Assembly: GCA_964636985.1 (NCBI GenBank)
Contig: CAZWSX010000004.1
Coordinates: 310,001 to 374,000 of the forward strand
DNA: 64,000 nucleotides
Reading direction: 5' to 3'
From: CAZWSX01 sp964636985
GTDB lineage: Bacteria; Planctomycetota; Planctomycetia; Pirellulales; Pirellulaceae
The translations under genes and the position numbers were made by a program. The notes beneath the pieces were generated by a model that saw only the letters and a list, made by a program, of their open reading frames with translations, was not told where the DNA came from and made no database searches. The stretch's first letter is position 1. Each line of letters starts with the position of its first letter. Shown here one piece after another: positions 25,774 through 34,448 of this stretch.

Positions 25774-27198
25774 ATGCCAAAGCGAATGTCTCGTCGAAAC
25801 TTTGTTGCGGCTGCGGCCGCAGTGGGAATTGGCGTCCCCACCATCATTTCGTCGCGCGTTTGGGCAGGACAGTCGCCAAACAGTCGGCTATCGTTTGCCT
25901 GCATTGGCATGGGAGGCCAGATGCGAGGCTATTTGATCCCTGAGCTGACCAAGCTCGATCAGCAAATCGTGGCGATTTGCGATGTCGATAAGCGGCAACG
26001 CGACAGCGCGCTACAAGTCAAAGGATTGAGCGAGGCCAGGGCGTATCACGACTACCGCGAACTCCTCGACAAGGAGTCGGGCGTCGATGCCGTTATCATC
26101 GCGACGCCCGACCACTGGCATGTTCCGATTTGCGAAGCGGCCCTGAAAGCCGGCAAGCATGTCTACTGCGAGAAGCCGCTGGCGCACTCCGTCGCCGAGT
26201 GCCGCGACTTGCAGGCACTGGCCGAGAGCCATCCCAAGCTGGCGACCCAAACCGGCAACCAAGGCTGCTCGACCGAGGGATTTCGGCGCAGCTTTGAGGT
26301 AATTCAATCCGGTGTACTAGGCGAGATCACCGAAGTTCACGTGTGGCATCCCGCGCACAGCTGGCCTAACGGTGTGGATCGTCCCACGACCAGCGATGCC
26401 GTTCCCGAAGGGCTCGACTGGGACTTCTGGCTAGGATCGGCGCCGAAGCGCCCGTACTGCAATGGGATCTATCATCCCGGGAAGTGGCGAGGGTGGTACG
26501 ATTTCGGCGGCGGCTCACTCGCGGACTTTTGTTGCCATGGCTTTCAGCTGGCGTACCGGGCGCTCGAACTCGACGCGCCAGTGCGTATCGAAGCTACTGG
26601 CGACGATCTGGGCCATGAGTCTTTCCCCACGCGTTGCACGGTGACGTTCGAATTTGCGCCGAAAGGAAAGCGCGGAGCGGTGAAGTTGTACTTCTACTCG
26701 GGAGAGAACAACCTTCCGCCTGACAACGTGACGCTGGGGCCGGTCGGCACAACGGGTTGCTTGATTGTCGGCAGCGAAGGAACTCTCTCGGCGGGACTTT
26801 GGAACACCGACTGCAATATTCGTTTGAAAGGCGACAAGGAATTCAAAGGCGCCGACCAGCCTGCGATTATCAAGGTGGCAAGAACGCAACCTCGGATCGA
26901 CACCGAGGTACTCAAGTGGGACCCTAAGCGGGCGGCCAAAGGCGAACGGCCACGCTGGAGCGCGGTGAACAATTCGCACATGTTCGAGTGGGTTCTGGCG
27001 TGCGCCGGCGACGCCAAGTCGTATTCACCCTTCGAGGTCGGAGCTAAGATCACCGAGGTCGGAATGCTCGGCGTGCTGGCACTGCGCATGCAAAAGCCAA
27101 TCGTATGGGACGCAGCAAAACGCCAAGCGGTCGGGCTCCCCGAAGCCGATGCGATCATTGACCCAACGCCTGCAACCAAGGCTTACTTGCCCGGGTAG
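25774..27198 (+). CDS. Tat-exported Gfo/Idh/MocA-family oxidoreductase
   Basis: A 474-residue NAD(P)-dependent sugar or polyol dehydrogenase-like protein. The N-terminus MPKRMSRRNFVAAAAAVGIG is a classic twin-arginine leader (SRRNF). The Rossmann fold follows with FACIGMGGQMRGY and an acidic strand end at VAICDVD. The next family motifs are VIIATPDHWHVPI and the signature EKPLAHS near residues 133-139. The C-terminal substrate domain contains WHPAHSWPNG and GSLADFCCHGFQLA, typical of the planctomycete secreted subgroup acting on carbohydrate-like substrates. The next gene starts 43 bases downstream, so the two may form an operon for glycan breakdown. The substrate is unknown. Confidence 0.93.
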   Translation: MPKRMSRRNFVAAAAAVGIGVPTIISSRVWAGQSPNSRLSFACIGMGGQMRGYLIPELTKLDQQIVAICDVDKRQRDSALQVKGLSEARAYHDYRELLDKESGVDAVIIATPDHWHVPICEAALKAGKHVYCEKPLAHSVAECRDLQALAESHPKLATQTGNQGCSTEGFRRSFEVIQSGVLGEITEVHVWHPAHSWPNGVDRPTTSDAVPEGLDWDFWLGSAPKRPYCNGIYHPGKWRGWYDFGGGSLADFCCHGFQLAYRALELDAPVRIEATGDDLGHESFPTRCTVTFEFAPKGKRGAVKLYFYSGENNLPPDNVTLGPVGTTGCLIVGSEGTLSAGLWNTDCNIRLKGDKEFKGADQPAIIKVARTQPRIDTEVLKWDPKRAAKGERPRWSAVNNSHMFEWVLACAGDAKSYSPFEVGAKITEVGMLGVLALRMQKPIVWDAAKRQAVGLPEADAIIDPTPATKAYLPG

Positions 27199-27241
27199 CA
27201 TTGTCCGAACCACTTTACTTTCTTCCTTTGAGGATGCACCC

Positions 27242-28657
27242 GTGAGATTGAATGCCAATCTGATGACAATCGCGGCTTTTGCTGCTTTCGCCTGGATGTC
27301 CGCGATCGCGCCGGCGATTGCTGAAGTCAAAACGCATGGCCTGTTCACCGACAACATGATTCTGCAGCGCGATCGAAAGGTTTCGGTGTGGGGCACCAGC
27401 GACAAACCCGATCCCGTCACGGTGAAGTTCGCCGATCAATCGGTAACGGCTACGCCGAAAGAGGGCAAATGGAAAGTAGAGCTGGCCCCGCTTAAGGCGA
27501 GTGCGGCTCCAAAAGATCTCGTGGTGACGCAAGGCGGCCAAACGCTGACGAAAAAGAACGTCGTGGTCGGCGATGTTTGGCTCTGCGGCGGGCAATCCAA
27601 CATGCAATGGGAAGTGCATCAGTCGGCCGGTGCCGACGAGGCGATTGCTGCCGGGAAAAATCCGAACATTCGCCTGTATACCGTGTCGCGGGAAGGTGCT
27701 CCGGCGCCGCGGTCAGAAGTGAATGGCAGTGGGTGGTCGGAAGCCACGCCCGACACGGTCAAGACCTTCTCGGCCGTTGGCTACTATTTTGGCCGCGACC
27801 TGCAAAAAGCAGTCGACGTCCCCATCGGGCTGATCAGCAGCAACATCGGCGGGACGACTGCCGAACGCTGGATGAGCAAAGAGGCGATCGACGGCAACCC
27901 CGAAATCAAAGACATGACGCCGACGCAAGGGCGTAACGATCTTTACAACGCCATGATCGCGCCGCTCGCTCCATTCGGCGTCAAGGGCGCGATTTGGTAC
28001 CAAGGCGAATCGAATGCCGATCGTCCGCACAACTATCGCCATGTCCTGGCCGCGATGATCAAGAGCTGGCGCGACACTTTCGGCCAAGGCGATCTTCCCT
28101 TTTTCATCGTCGAACTCGCACCTTTCACGCCCATCGTGAAAGAGCCCGTCGATCAAGAATGGGCCACCGTGCGCGAATCGATGCAATGGATCGCCAACAA
28201 GGTGCCGAATGTCGACACCGTTTCGATCGTCGACGTGGGAGACGAAGCGGATATTCATCCGCAAAAGAAGCAACCCGTCGGCGCTCGTCTGGCAATTGCC
28301 GCGCGAGCAATGGCCTACGGAGAGAAAATCACTCCGGCCGGGCCTGAATTCGCGGACGCGAGCTTCAAAGATGGGAAAGCCGTCATTCGTTTTAAGAATG
28401 TCGGCGGCGGATTGGTGACAAAGGATGGCGAACTCAAAGGCTTCACGATCGCCGGGGAAGATAAAAAGTTCTACAACGCCAAGGCCAAGATTGTCGGCGA
28501 CACAGTTGAGGTCACCTGCGACAAAGTTTCGAAGCCCGCGGCCGTGCGGTTCGGCTGGGCCAACTATCCAGTCGTGAATCTTTGGAACAAGGATGGGTTG
28601 CCTGCTTCGACTTTTCGCACCGATGATTGGCCCGTATTAAAGCAAGATGCCAAATAG
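27242..28657 (+). CDS. Sialate O-acetylesterase-like SGNH hydrolase
   Basis: A 471-residue secreted esterase. GTG 27242 is chosen: it follows GAGGA by 7 bases and starts a signal peptide (MRLNANLMTIAAFAAFAW), while the longer frame would run back into the oxidoreductase gene. Motifs: NMILQRDRKVSVWG near the N-terminus, the nucleophile block WLCGGQSNMQW (block I serine), IGLISSNIGGTTAERWMS (block II glycine), IWYQGESNAD (block III asparagine), and a late DVGDEADIHP with the Asp/His pair. It is expected to remove acetyl groups from sialic acid or other acetylated sugars in the periplasm. Likely co-transcribed with the oxidoreductase. Confidence 0.93.
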   Translation: MRLNANLMTIAAFAAFAWMSAIAPAIAEVKTHGLFTDNMILQRDRKVSVWGTSDKPDPVTVKFADQSVTATPKEGKWKVELAPLKASAAPKDLVVTQGGQTLTKKNVVVGDVWLCGGQSNMQWEVHQSAGADEAIAAGKNPNIRLYTVSREGAPAPRSEVNGSGWSEATPDTVKTFSAVGYYFGRDLQKAVDVPIGLISSNIGGTTAERWMSKEAIDGNPEIKDMTPTQGRNDLYNAMIAPLAPFGVKGAIWYQGESNADRPHNYRHVLAAMIKSWRDTFGQGDLPFFIVELAPFTPIVKEPVDQEWATVRESMQWIANKVPNVDTVSIVDVGDEADIHPQKKQPVGARLAIAARAMAYGEKITPAGPEFADASFKDGKAVIRFKNVGGGLVTKDGELKGFTIAGEDKKFYNAKAKIVGDTVEVTCDKVSKPAAVRFGWANYPVVNLWNKDGLPASTFRTDDWPVLKQDAK

Positions 28658-28682
28658 GTTTGGCGCTTGCATGTTGAGAGGC

Positions 28683-28709
28683 GCCCCCGTTGGACTGGCT
28701 GACGGGGGC
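28683..28709 (+). terminator. GC-rich hairpin after the esterase gene
   Basis: GCCCCCGT (28683-28690) and ACGGGGGC (28702-28709) form a perfect 8-bp stem with an 11-base loop, 25 bases after the esterase stop. No T-run follows, so it is a weak or non-canonical terminator, or an mRNA-stabilising hairpin. Confidence 0.45.
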
Positions 28710-28908
28710 ACCAGAGAACGAACGAGATTGTAATGGGGGATGCTACGACGAAAGAAGAATACCATGCCTAGCCAAAGCTGGAGATGAGCCATCGTTAGGG
28801 CCAAGCAGAAACGGACCCATTGAAATCTAAGCAGAATGCCCCGAAGACCGGAATCGACGTGCGGCCGAAAGAAACCAGGTGCAGCTGGCTTGGGTGGCCG
28901 GTCGCGAA

Positions 28909-29685
28909 TTATTGGCTGATCTGCGTGAGCGCGTTTTGCAGAGGCTGGCTGGAGATGTGCACAAAGCCGTGGAAAGGGTGTTCTAATTCAAGGATCAGGA
29001 ACACGGCGCTGGAAACGACCAGGCTCCCCAGCAGCAGCACTCCAAACGAGGTGGCGCGACGCGGCGCAAAGAGTCCGAAGCTTGCGAAGGTGATGGCCAG
29101 CCATAGAACCATCAGGACGAGGAACACCATCGGAATCGAAGAGCTGCGCTGCGCGACCAATCGCCAACGCATCTGAGCCGTTTCGTGGATGATTTTTAGC
29201 GCATGCGCTTGTGTTGTCCGCTCTGCTTCATTTTTTGGCTCGAGGGCGAGGATGCGATCGTACACCTCGTCGTATTTGCCGCTGTCCTCAGCGCCAGAAG
29301 GATTCGTCGACGGCAGGGTCTTCGACGGGGACGGCTCTTCTGGCCACATCCGTGCGATCATCTCGCGGACCGACGTGCGAAGTTCCGCCCGCGCTTCCTG
29401 TGTTCCTGGTCCATAGTGGGCTAGCGAGCGATCGAGCACAACAATACTCGCCGCCAGGTGCGATACTCCATCGCGTTGGCTGTCGTACGAACTCTTCGCC
29501 GACGCTACCAACAAGCCGAGAACCATGCCGGTCATGGTGCCGATGATCCCTACGACCGAATGCACAAGGTGCTTGGTCTCCAGATCGAGTTGCTCCTTGG
29601 GAAAGCGGGTCCGCAGGAACGCCCCGAGCAGCGCGCTCCCGAATATGAACAACAAGACCAGGAGGCTAGTCCCCAACGGACCCAT
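28909..29685 (-). CDS. DUF4239 (bestrophin-like) membrane protein
   Basis: A 258-residue inner-membrane protein with four predicted helices, two near the N-terminus (GTSLLVLLFIFGSALLGAFL; VVGIIGTMTGMVLGLLVA) and two near the C-terminus (IPMVFLVLMVLWLAITFASF; FGVLLLGSLVVSSAVFLILE), around a soluble helical centre. The pairing, the AKSSYD that follows helix 2 and the final ELEHPFHG match the DUF4239 family, which has distant resemblance to bestrophin channels. AAGGAA lies 6 bases before the ATG. It is the last gene of the minus-strand run that includes the sulfatase, 60 bases downstream of it. Ion-channel activity is only a possibility. Confidence 0.85.
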   Translation of the reverse strand: MGPLGTSLLVLLFIFGSALLGAFLRTRFPKEQLDLETKHLVHSVVGIIGTMTGMVLGLLVASAKSSYDSQRDGVSHLAASIVVLDRSLAHYGPGTQEARAELRTSVREMIARMWPEEPSPSKTLPSTNPSGAEDSGKYDEVYDRILALEPKNEAERTTQAHALKIIHETAQMRWRLVAQRSSSIPMVFLVLMVLWLAITFASFGLFAPRRATSFGVLLLGSLVVSSAVFLILELEHPFHGFVHISSQPLQNALTQISQ

Positions 29686-29745
29686 GGACGTTCCTTCGCT
29701 TCATCTATCTAGGCGAGTTGCTTGGACGGCTTGGAGCGATCGAAA

Positions 29746-32088
29746 TCATTTCACTTCGACCACGACCTTCTTGATCTTGCCGGTGAAGGCATTGTTTCCT
29801 TCCTTGTAGTCTTCGGTGACGGGGGTCGCTTCATCGACGCCAACATCGGCCGTTTCATCGGCGGAGAAAATGTTGGGTTGGGTCCGCGGGAGCTTTCCTT
29901 CGCCTGCCTTTTTGCCGTTCACCAACAGAGTGCCCGTTCCCCCTTTGCCCAGGCCTCCACCTTCGTAGGCAAAGTCGAACTGTAGCGTCACTTTGCCAGC
30001 GGGCAACGGATCGTCCCCTTTGATCGAAAAGTATTGCAGACCGAGATAGTTGTAGGTGTAGACCGGCTTACCTTCCTGCACCCACAGGCTCCACCCGCCG
30101 AAGCGGCCGGCCTGGGCGAGAATCACGCCACTCGCAGCCTTCTCGGCGAGTTCCAACTCTGCCGTAATCGAGTGCGATTTGTTCTTGATGTTGATAAAGA
30201 CGTTTTCGCTCATTCCCTTCATTCCCGGGAAAAGCGTCAGCGACTTGCGCCCTTCCATCAGTTCCGGACGGCCCACCAGGTCGGCGTTGGTCCTTTCCAG
30301 AACGCGGTCATCCAATGGCAGCACCTGGTACTTGACGGCCTCTTCAAGAAAAAGATCCTGCAACTCCTTCAGTTTGGCCGGGTCTTTTTGAGCGAGATTC
30401 GTCGAGCAACTAAAGTCGGTCCGCGTATCGTAAAGCTCCCAGACGTCCTTCTCGAGCGTTGTCTTAGGTAAGAATTCCCAGGCGGCACGATGCACCGTTC
30501 CTGCCAGCCACCCATCGTGATAGATGGCGCGGTTTCCAAAGATTTCGAAGTACTGGGTGGTGTGCTTGGTCGTCGCCTTGGGGTCGTCGAAGGTGTATTT
30601 CATCGAAACGCCCTCGATGGGAGCTTGCTGAATTCCATCGACCGACTTCGGCTCGGGCAGGCCCGCGGATTCCAGAATCGTCGGCGCGATGTCGATGACG
30701 TGGTGGAACTGGGTGCGGACTCCATTCTTGGCTTTGATCCCCTTCGGCCAGTGAATCACCATGCCATTGCGCGTGCCGCCGAATTCGGAAGCAACCTGCT
30801 TGGTCCAGGCAAAGGGAGCATCCCCCGCAACTGCCCACCCCGCGGCCATGTGCGGATACGACAGAGGTCCGCCAAGGTCGTCGTACCGCTTAAGAATGTC
30901 TTCGACCGTTTCATGAACGCCATTGAAATAGGTCGACTCGTTGAACAGCCCGTTCATACCTCCTTCGGCGCTGGTGCCGTTATCGCCAACGATGTAAAAG
31001 ACGAGCGTGTTTTCCAGCTGTCCCGTTTCCGCAACGGCATCGACAAGGCGGCCGATTTCGAAGTCGGCGTAAGCGCCGAAGCCGGCGTAAATCTCCATCT
31101 GATGCGCAAACAACTTCCGCTCGTCCTCAGAGAGCGTCTCCCAGTCCTTGATTGCCGGCGGTTTAGGGGCGAGTTTCGTGCCGGCTGGAACCACACCGAG
31201 TTTGATTTGGCGAGCCAGCGTCTCCTCGCGGAGCTTGTCCCAACCTTGATCGAACTTCCCCTTGTATTTGGCGATCCATTCCTTCGGCACGTGATGCGGA
31301 GCGTGCGTCGCGCCGGGCGAAAAGTACAGAAAAAACGGCTTGTCAGGCGTGAGCGACTTTTCAAACCTCATCCAGGCGATTGCCTGTTCGGTCATATCGG
31401 TCATGAAGTGATAATCAGGCGTCTTAGGCAGCTCGACCGGAGTCAGGCCGTCATAGAGCATGGGCGCCCATTGGTTCGTCTCGCCGCCGATGAAACCGTA
31501 GAACTTGTCAAAGCCGGAACGCGTGGGCCAGCGATCGGTGGGGCCAGAAGGGCTGACCTCCCATGCCGCCGTTTCGTGGCTCTTGCCAAACGCACCCGTG
31601 CTGTAGCCATTGAGGCGCAGCGTCTGAGCAAGCGGCGCAATGTTGTTGGGCCGCTGACCGGTCTGCCCTGGAAAGGCTGTGGCGGTTTCCGTGACGGACC
31701 CCATGTTGCACATGTGGTGATTTCGTCCGGTCAAAAGTGCGGCGCGTGTTGGCGAACAAAGCGCCGTGGTGTGAAAGTGGTTGTAGCGCAGTCCACCACC
31801 AGCGAGGCGATCCAAGGTGGGCATGCTAATGGGACCGCCGAAGGCGCTCGACATCCCAAAGCCCATGTCGTCGACCAAAATCACCAGCACATTAGGGGCA
31901 TCGGTAGGAGCTTTGACTTGAAACCGGGCCGGCGGTTTCGCAGTTCGAGCGTCCAGAATGGTCGAGTGTGGAATCTGGGGCTCAGGGATCGGCAATACCG
32001 TCCGATCCAGCTCTGCTGCCTGCGCCAATGCGAATCGCCATGTACAGCAAATCACAATGACAAGTACAGCCCACGAATGTTGACGCAC
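29746..32088 (-). CDS. Arylsulfatase-family hydrolase
   Basis: A 780-residue exported sulfatase. It starts with GTG at 32088, seven bases after a strong AAGGAG; a signal peptide follows (VLVIVICCTWRFALAQA). The metal-binding pair is in LVDDMGFG (D73, D74). The formylglycine signature CSPTRAALLTGR begins at C111 and fits C-x-P-x-R, so the cysteine is the residue converted by a sulfatase-modifying enzyme. SPGATHAPHHVP and YIVGDNGTSAEGG are further active-site segments. The C-terminal 200 residues are a beta-rich domain (GGTGTLLVNGKKAGEGKLP) as in large Pseudomonas-type arylsulfatases. It is expected to remove sulfate from esters or sulfated polymers. No sulfatase-maturation gene is in the window. 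Confidence 0.95.
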   Translation of the reverse strand: MRQHSWAVLVIVICCTWRFALAQAAELDRTVLPIPEPQIPHSTILDARTAKPPARFQVKAPTDAPNVLVILVDDMGFGMSSAFGGPISMPTLDRLAGGGLRYNHFHTTALCSPTRAALLTGRNHHMCNMGSVTETATAFPGQTGQRPNNIAPLAQTLRLNGYSTGAFGKSHETAAWEVSPSGPTDRWPTRSGFDKFYGFIGGETNQWAPMLYDGLTPVELPKTPDYHFMTDMTEQAIAWMRFEKSLTPDKPFFLYFSPGATHAPHHVPKEWIAKYKGKFDQGWDKLREETLARQIKLGVVPAGTKLAPKPPAIKDWETLSEDERKLFAHQMEIYAGFGAYADFEIGRLVDAVAETGQLENTLVFYIVGDNGTSAEGGMNGLFNESTYFNGVHETVEDILKRYDDLGGPLSYPHMAAGWAVAGDAPFAWTKQVASEFGGTRNGMVIHWPKGIKAKNGVRTQFHHVIDIAPTILESAGLPEPKSVDGIQQAPIEGVSMKYTFDDPKATTKHTTQYFEIFGNRAIYHDGWLAGTVHRAAWEFLPKTTLEKDVWELYDTRTDFSCSTNLAQKDPAKLKELQDLFLEEAVKYQVLPLDDRVLERTNADLVGRPELMEGRKSLTLFPGMKGMSENVFINIKNKSHSITAELELAEKAASGVILAQAGRFGGWSLWVQEGKPVYTYNYLGLQYFSIKGDDPLPAGKVTLQFDFAYEGGGLGKGGTGTLLVNGKKAGEGKLPRTQPNIFSADETADVGVDEATPVTEDYKEGNNAFTGKIKKVVVEVK

Positions 32089-32165
32089 TGCAATTCTCCT
32101 TAATGGTGGTGAGGTTTGTTTTCTTGGCTGAGCTGGATGTGAAGGTGGCGATCAAGTCGCCGATT

Positions 32166-33380
32166 TTATTGCTGCGGCTCTTCAAGTCGAACCAGATTCA
32201 TCTGCTGCGTCTGGCCATCTTCGAGGTGGATCAAGATCGGTGCGGCATCCTTGGTCAGATTGGCGACGCCCGTGTCGTACACCGGCATCTTGTCGTCACC
32301 AATGGTAAACGAGGCCCGCTGCGTTTTGCGATCGACCGAGCCCGAGATTCTGACGACCGAATCCGTGGAGACCTGGTGGTAGTTGCCGCGGATGATCCCT
32401 TGCGGATTCACGGCGATTTGGAAGACATCGTCGGAGTTTGTGGCGTCGCCTTCCACAAGCGCGAAGACACCCAAGGGGAGCCACTTGCTGTTCTCGGGTG
32501 GCTCGGCGGAAGCACCCGCGGCCGCCAGTTGGCTGGCTTGATCGGCATACTCCTGTGTCGTCCCCGCGGGATCGCCATTTACATAGACACCGTCGCCTTG
32601 CACCACCACGTTCCCGCCGTAGTCGTACGGAACGGGTTGCGCGTCCATTTTGAGCCCCGTCGCCAGCGCGCCATAACCGGGATGGGTATAGAGCGAAGCG
32701 TTGGTGTAGTTGGCGGCCGTCCAAGCGGTGGTATAGGTTGCGAACATCGCGGCGTTGTAGGTGCGGTAATCGGCAGCGCGGACCACCGCCGCCTGATCCG
32801 CCAACGCGGCGCTCGACATATAGCGGGTGCCGTAAGCGCGATCGACTCCGTATCCAGGAACGCCTGGCCGCCCGACACCGTAACCGGGCAGGGCACCGAC
32901 TCCCGGACGAGCTTGTGCGGCGTTTTCGGCTGCGGTTCCGTTGGCAGCAACACCTGGACGTGCGCCAGTTCCCGGTAGCGTGCCGTTGCCGGGACGCGCA
33001 GCCGCGCCGGGGCGGGCAGTGGCGGGACGCGCGGCAGCGCCAGCTGCGCCAGGATGAGCGACGCCCGATTGGCCAAATGCACCCATCCCTTCACGACCTT
33101 CCGGCTTACGATTCGCGGCATTGGGTTGAAGTCCGCCACCGAAACCACCGCCGCCACCATGTGGTTGTGCAGGGCTATTCATCCGCGGTCCGCCGCCGGG
33201 GCCGCCAGGGCCACCACCGGGGCGCGGTCCAGCGGCCGGCCCGCCCATTCCGCCGCCACGTGGACCTGCGGCACCGCGGCCGCCGCCGCCACCACCACGA
33301 CCGCCTCGCTGAGCGAAGCAAAAGGTTTGAACTGTTGCTAACAAAACAACGGTCACGATCAACAAAAATCGAGTTCGCAT
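32166..33380 (-). CDS. Secreted Gly/Ala/Pro-rich protein of the planctomycete 'mu-protocadherin-like' type
   Basis: A 404-residue protein with signal peptide MRTRFLLIVTVVLLATVQTF, preceded by AAGGA at good spacing. Residues about 25-170 are low complexity, first Gly/Arg-rich, then Ala/Pro/Gly-rich with repeated ARPG units. A Tyr/Ala/Thr-rich middle (AADYRTYNAAMFATYTTAW) precedes a compact beta domain of about 130 residues (SKWLPLGVFALVEGDATNSD to QTQQMNLVRLEEP). This layout recurs in planctomycete genomes under the label putative cell-surface mu-protocadherin; real cadherin similarity is doubtful. It probably sits at the cell surface. Located between the sulfatase and a SnoaL-like gene on the same strand. 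Confidence 0.8.
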   Translation of the reverse strand: MRTRFLLIVTVVLLATVQTFCFAQRGGRGGGGGGRGAAGPRGGGMGGPAAGPRPGGGPGGPGGGPRMNSPAQPHGGGGGFGGGLQPNAANRKPEGREGMGAFGQSGVAHPGAAGAAARPATARPGAAARPGNGTLPGTGARPGVAANGTAAENAAQARPGVGALPGYGVGRPGVPGYGVDRAYGTRYMSSAALADQAAVVRAADYRTYNAAMFATYTTAWTAANYTNASLYTHPGYGALATGLKMDAQPVPYDYGGNVVVQGDGVYVNGDPAGTTQEYADQASQLAAAGASAEPPENSKWLPLGVFALVEGDATNSDDVFQIAVNPQGIIRGNYHQVSTDSVVRISGSVDRKTQRASFTIGDDKMPVYDTGVANLTKDAAPILIHLEDGQTQQMNLVRLEEPQQ

Positions 33381-33411
33381 ATATGGGTTCCTTGCGGAAT
33401 GAAGAGGCTAG

Positions 33412-34350
33412 TTATTTGTCGGACTTTACGCGCGTTACTTTGACTGGCGGCAGGTCGGCTAATTCCTTGCCATCCAAGGAGCGATAAACCGATTGCCACG
33501 TGAAGAGGTCGTCGTTGATCCGCCGTAGGATATTGGTTTGGCTGAGTTCGCTGCCATCGGCCAGTGTGCCCGAGGCTTCAACCGTCCAGTGGTCGTCGTC
33601 GCGCTGCCACTCCCCTTCGCCGACACCGCCATCGGCCTCGAAGATCCAGGAGTGCAATTCTCCGGTCGCCGGATGGATGCCGATGATCTGTTGACCCGAG
33701 AGCGAAATCCCTTTCTCCTTTTCCTTGATCGTGAAGTTGGCGTGCAGGAACTTGCGGTTGGGCGACCAACTGTAGATGGTGCGGATTTCTGCTTTCTCTC
33801 CGGCGGCCGATTTCCATTCCCCCTCCAGCCAGCTCAGTGCTTGCAGCGGCGATTCTTCCGAAGCCGACTCGCTAAGTTTGGCCAATCGCCACTTGCCGTC
33901 CTCGCGCATTAAGAAGGCCGTGTATTTGGCGGTAGTTGCCGGCACCGTAGGCCCTCGTTGGACGGTGACCTTCCCTTCGCTCACCGCCGCATCTTTGGCA
34001 AGGAAGCGTAGGGCGCCCGGCTGCGCTTCCGACTTTACCTCGGGCGTCTTGGCAAAGAAGCTCGCGAATGCATTCGCAATTGTATCTTTCCCCTTTAAGG
34101 AAACGCCCGCTTGATTTTCATACTCTCCTTCGGTGGTCCAGTGCGCGGCGACCGCCTGGGCATCACGGGCAGCGAACGCTTTGCCCAAGGACTTGAAGAC
34201 CTCGGCAATGGCAGCCTTGTCGGCCGAGCGACTGTCGCCGGCGGCATCGGCCGGCTTGGCCTTGGCCTTTTCTTGGGCCAACGCTAGGGGAGAAAATAAA
34301 AGCACTGCATACGTGAATATGCCGAACAAGAAGCGACTTCGACTCAACAT
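33412..34350 (-). CDS. Exported SnoaL-like (DUF4440/SgcJ-EcaC type) protein
   Basis: A 312-residue periplasmic protein. The ATG at 34350 is preferred to one 9 codons upstream because GGGAG lies 7 bases before it and it begins a signal peptide (MLSRSRFLFGIFTYAVLLF). Residues about 45-160 form a cone-shaped SnoaL/NTF2 fold, seen as AAIAEVFKSLGKAFAARDAQ, VAAHWTTEGEYENQ and LMREDGKWRLAKLSE. The C-terminal half is a second beta-rich domain (LSWLEGEWKSAAGE) like lipocalin-type domains. No catalytic residues can be assigned. The gene lies in a minus-strand run between the DUF1254 protein and the Gly-rich secreted protein. Confidence 0.82.
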   Translation of the reverse strand: MLSRSRFLFGIFTYAVLLFSPLALAQEKAKAKPADAAGDSRSADKAAIAEVFKSLGKAFAARDAQAVAAHWTTEGEYENQAGVSLKGKDTIANAFASFFAKTPEVKSEAQPGALRFLAKDAAVSEGKVTVQRGPTVPATTAKYTAFLMREDGKWRLAKLSESASEESPLQALSWLEGEWKSAAGEKAEIRTIYSWSPNRKFLHANFTIKEKEKGISLSGQQIIGIHPATGELHSWIFEADGGVGEGEWQRDDDHWTVEASGTLADGSELSQTNILRRINDDLFTWQSVYRSLDGKELADLPPVKVTRVKSDK

Positions 34351-34448
34351 GCGATTACTCCCAGTAAACTCCGACATTGCCTTGGAATTCTAAGCCCCTC
34401 GCAACAAACGCAACGCCGCCCAACCGCCGACCGCGATGAGCAGCGAGA

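Noticed and set aside
30490..32103. 537-codon open frame on the plus strand
   Set aside because: Antisense to the arylsulfatase, which has the full formylglycine signature; the antisense text is Arg/Val/Gly-rich and unlike any family.
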